From: Wenzhouxiangella sp. | Lineage (GTDB): Bacteria; Pseudomonadota; Gammaproteobacteria; Xanthomonadales; Wenzhouxiangellaceae | Direction: 5' to 3' | DNA: 45,549 nt | Assembly: GCA_007694885.1 (NCBI GenBank) | Contig: REEW01000115.1 | Span: 1-45,549, forward strand | Shown here: positions 43,490-45,549 of the stretch, piece by piece | How the letters are laid out: each line of letters opens with the position of its first letter | Position numbering within the stretch: position 1 is the stretch's first letter | Translations under genes and position numbers: made by a program | Notes under the pieces: generated by a model | What the model was told of the DNA's origin: nothing | The model's database searches: none | What the model saw: only the letters and a program-made list of their open reading frames with translations

Positions 43490-44349
43490 TACGGGCCCTG
43501 GCCGTCCTCGGCGCATGCACCCTGCTGGCTGCCTGTGCCACAACCGCACCTGGCGATCCCAATGCCGGGCAGAACGAGCATCGTGGGCTGCGAATGCTGG
43601 CCGAGAGCATACCGGGCGAATACGTTGCTGCCGGCCGATCCGACCGACAGGGCAGTCCAATCCGACTGCTGACCGAAGCGCACGCTGAAGCGCCCGGCGA
43701 GCTGTTGATCGAACTGAGTCAGCGCCAGTCCGGTTCGCCGCGCCGAGATTTCATTCTGGCGCTGGAGTCGACCTCGAACCCGGACCGGCTGGCCGGCCGC
43801 TTCATGCCGGTTGTACCAGACTCGGGCACTCAATCAATGGTCTGTCAAATGGGCTTTGTCTTCGGGCCCGACGGGCTGGTCGGAGAAACCGATCCGGGCC
43901 AGTGCCGTTTCGGCGAAGGCGAAGCGGCCGTGGGTCTGCTCAAGGAAATCCTGTTTGACGGCGGCGGGTTCAGGATGGCCGATCAACTGGTTTCGGCCGG
44001 CGGGGACGCGCTGGCCGATCCGGAAATCCTGCACTTTCGCAGAGTGGGGCACTTCCGCGGCACCGCGGCACGTCAGGACGGGGGCGTCGACTGGCGAGTA
44101 TCCGAAGACGTTCGCATTCTGACCGGTCTTGACCTGGTCGAGCCGCTGGATGCGGCAGGGATGAGTCTCGGTATCGTGCTCAACCTGGAAATGGTTCGCC
44201 CGCGAGAGTCCGACAACGTGTTGTTGCGCCTGCAGGTGCTTGACGCGGATGAATCCGAAGTCCTGGCCCAGGTCTGGGCGGACCCTGATGCCACCATGAT
44301 CGGTCTGGGACTGACAGGCCTGCGCGTCGATCTTCGCCGCGAACCCTAG
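43486..44349 (+). CDS. lipoprotein of unknown function in the murein hydrolase operon
   Basis: The 287-residue protein has a lipoprotein signal (LLAAC, lipid Cys17). I do not recognise the mature part. It is a mixed alpha-beta domain with LAESIPGEYVAAGRSDRQG at the start, CQMGFVFGPDGLVGETDPGQCRF in the middle (two cysteines, given here as CQMGFVFGPDGL and GQCRF) and a beta-rich end with LNLEMVRPRESDNVLLRLQV. A distant resemblance to CpeT/CpcT-type domains is possible but not firm. The start overlaps the M23 stop by four bases (ATGA), so it is co-translated with the peptidase and may be its partner or regulator. Confidence 0.7.
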   Translation: MIRALAVLGACTLLAACATTAPGDPNAGQNEHRGLRMLAESIPGEYVAAGRSDRQGSPIRLLTEAHAEAPGELLIELSQRQSGSPRRDFILALESTSNPDRLAGRFMPVVPDSGTQSMVCQMGFVFGPDGLVGETDPGQCRFGEGEAAVGLLKEILFDGGGFRMADQLVSAGGDALADPEILHFRRVGHFRGTAARQDGGVDWRVSEDVRILTGLDLVEPLDAAGMSLGIVLNLEMVRPRESDNVLLRLQVLDADESEVLAQVWADPDATMIGLGLTGLRVDLRREP

Positions 44350-44382
44350 TGGTCCCCTGAGCTGGCGCAAGGGGCGATGGGC

Positions 44383-44408
44383 CGGGGCGGTCGCTCTGAC
44401 CCGCCCCG
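44383..44408. terminator. GC-rich hairpin between convergent genes
   Basis: CGGGGCGG (44383-44390) pairs with CCGCCCCG (44401-44408) around a 10-base loop. It lies between the convergent lipoprotein and folE2 genes. No T-tract follows, so a terminator role is likely but weakly supported. Confidence 0.45.
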
Positions 44409-44424
44409 CCCCGGTCCCGCGCTT

Positions 44425-45396
44425 TCAGTCCTTCCAGCCCGCCGCGTGGCCGTCAATCGGCTTGTAGCCGGTCTCGACGCCCTTGGTCACGATGGCCACC
44501 GCATTGTGCGGATGCAGGCTTTCGAAATGACTGACCCGGGCCCAGAAGTCGGCCACCCGCTCCTGGTCATTGAGTGCGGTCTGTACACGCCGCGCCGCAT
44601 CCTCGCAAAACATCAGGTTCTGGCCGTTGAGCAAGGCAAAGGCCTGTTCGTCCTCGCGCTTGACCGCAGCCTGTACCGGCGTTTTGAGCGCGTCTTCGAT
44701 CGCGTCGATCATCTGCACGAACGGGAAAGCCTCGAAGCTCGGGGCCAGCTGCAGCCTGACATCGGCCGCACTGCGCTGCGAGTGCGGGGTCGCCAGGATG
44801 CCCTTTTCGCTGCCCAGCCACTCGGCCACTGCCCCCGCATCGACCTGGGAGTCGACGGCGAAGTCTTTCTTGAACTGCTCCTGGATCAACTGGCGGGCAA
44901 GAGCGGCCGAACAGGGACAGGTGCTGGAGTAGATGACGCGGAAGGCCATCTCCATGGCGAAATCGCGCCCGTTGAGATTGGCGATCAGGCTGATCGGGTA
45001 CTGCTTCCAGCCACTGTTGTCGCTGACCAGCGCCGGACGCCGGATCAGGTAGTCGAAATCCAGCCGAATCATTGCCCGGGTACTGAGATCCTCGTGCGAG
45101 GCGAGGAAGTCGCGCAACAGGTGCCTGAGGGCGGCCGGGGTGATCGAATGCTCCGACAGGGCGCGGTCGAGATGGAGATACAACCGCGACATGTGGATGC
45201 CGCGTTTGTCCGGCTGGCCGAGGTTGACGAATGCGCTGATTCTCGCGTTGGTCTGAACCTGACGGCCGTCCGGGCCGTCCAGCAGGATCGGCAGTTCAAT
45301 CTCGTTCATGCCGACCCAATCCAGCGTGCCAGCAACCTGCACCTTGGCGTGGGTGGCGATGTCGGGCATGCTGGCGAGCTTACTCTTGTTGGTCAT
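44425..45396 (-). CDS. folE2: GTP cyclohydrolase FolE2 (type IB)
   Basis: The 323-residue protein is FolE2, which turns GTP into 7,8-dihydroneopterin triphosphate, the first step for folate and for queuosine precursors. The conserved active-site segment SSTCPCS is near 157-163 (Cys160 is the metal ligand). Other landmarks are LDRALSEHSITP with the catalytic Glu, and ATPHSQRSAADV with the conserved His. The fold is the same T-fold as QueF, which is encoded elsewhere in the window. Type IB enzymes are metal-flexible and often replace FolE under zinc limitation; whether a zinc-type FolE exists in this genome cannot be seen. GAGG precedes the ATG. Confidence 0.95.
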   Translation of the reverse strand: MTNKSKLASMPDIATHAKVQVAGTLDWVGMNEIELPILLDGPDGRQVQTNARISAFVNLGQPDKRGIHMSRLYLHLDRALSEHSITPAALRHLLRDFLASHEDLSTRAMIRLDFDYLIRRPALVSDNSGWKQYPISLIANLNGRDFAMEMAFRVIYSSTCPCSAALARQLIQEQFKKDFAVDSQVDAGAVAEWLGSEKGILATPHSQRSAADVRLQLAPSFEAFPFVQMIDAIEDALKTPVQAAVKREDEQAFALLNGQNLMFCEDAARRVQTALNDQERVADFWARVSHFESLHPHNAVAIVTKGVETGYKPIDGHAAGWKD

Positions 45397-45423
45397 GGTC
45401 CTCTTTTCTCCTGATCCTTGGCG

Positions 45424-45442
45424 GCCGGAAAGGAAGTCCGGC
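45424..45442. repeat. short inverted repeat upstream of folE2
   Basis: GCCGGA (45424-45429) and TCCGGC (45437-45442) form a 6-bp stem around a 7-base loop, about 30 bases before the folE2 start on the minus strand. It would lie in the leader. No regulator or riboswitch is recognised. Confidence 0.3.
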
Positions 45443-45498
45443 GGGGGAGACGCGATTTAACAAGAGCAGCAATAAAGGAACTGTGATTGTTTGGAAAA

Positions 45499-45549
45499 TG
45501 GTCGGAGCGGGGAGATTCGAACTCCCGACCCCCACAACCCCATTGTGGT
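45499..45549 (-). tRNA. tRNA-Pro (GGG), partial at window edge
   Basis: Read on the minus strand, the window edge cuts a tRNA in the anticodon arm. The stem CCACA/TGTGG closes the loop ATGGGGT with anticodon GGG at 45541-45539. The T arm GGGAG/CTCCC has TTCGAAT. The acceptor 3' strand CGCTCCG ends with discriminator A and an encoded CCA (45501-45499). The anticodon and the following G37 fit proline; the A32-U38 loop pair is a known trait of tRNA-Pro(GGG). The 5' part lies outside the window. Confidence 0.93.

Noticed and set aside
45499-45549. Reading the terminal tRNA as tRNA-His from the GTGG bases
   Set aside because: The T arm and acceptor fix the frame of the fold, which places GGG in the anticodon loop. 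The GTGG bases belong to the anticodon stem.

Overview
The window is GC-rich chromosomal DNA from a gammaproteobacterium. Four things point there: smc-zipA-ligA and scpA-scpB-rluB in the arrangement seen in Xanthomonas/Pseudomonas-like genomes without MukBEF, a complete Na+-translocating NQR operon, ZipA (gammaproteobacterial), and secreted LRR and CocE proteins with domain styles familiar from Xanthomonadales/Chromatiales relatives. My best guess is a Wenzhouxiangella-like lineage; this is inference from gene style, not a database match. I saw no phage, transposon or CRISPR array. Most of the window is core chromosome.

Layout. 1-1.7 kb: tpm, ppa and tRNA-Asn with its own promoter and terminator. 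1.7-9.1 kb: an accessory block with a secreted LRR protein, a small exported protein, a large unknown membrane protein, a DUF1415 protein and an exported CocE-type hydrolase. 9.2-13.9 kb: a cstA / small Cys-Cys-tailed protein / ArsA-type ATPase operon, then a zinc-free MDR oxidoreductase and a universal stress protein. A decayed piece of a second universal stress gene lies before cstA. 13.9-24.6 kb: replication, division and chromosome organisation (ligA, zipA, smc, scpA, scpB, rluB), with queF and a yciI-bolA-parvulin operon in between. 24.6-28.9 kb: a two-component system with an NtrC-class (sigma54) regulator, a glycine-zipper/OmpA lipoprotein and a divergent small periplasmic DUF4168 protein preceded by a strong sigma54 promoter match. 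28.9-33.5 kb: rnr-rlmB-deaminase and two divergent CBS proteins. 33.5-40.7 kb: nqrABCDEF-apbE-nqrM. 40.9-44.4 kb: a coupled murein hydrolase operon (MltD, M23 peptidase, unknown lipoprotein). 44.4-45.5 kb: folE2 and the 3' part of tRNA-Pro(GGG).

How the genes work together. SMC with ScpA/ScpB forms the condensin. NqrA-F with ApbE (covalent FMN attachment) and NqrM (maturation) is a complete sodium-pumping NADH dehydrogenase kit. MltD and the M23 enzyme act on peptidoglycan. The best candidate for an undescribed system is the 24.6-28.8 kb block. It has the layout of the ZraP-ZraSR envelope-stress module (histidine kinase, sigma54 activator, divergent sigma54-driven small periplasmic protein), but DUF4168 stands where ZraP would be, and an OmpA-like lipoprotein lies downstream with a second, weaker sigma54-like site. 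The cstA-CC-ArsA operon is the second most interesting unit.

Coding density is high, with many 1-4 nt start/stop overlaps, so most same-strand runs are probably operons. The long ORFs antisense to smc, cstA and the LRR gene are composition artefacts and are not annotated.
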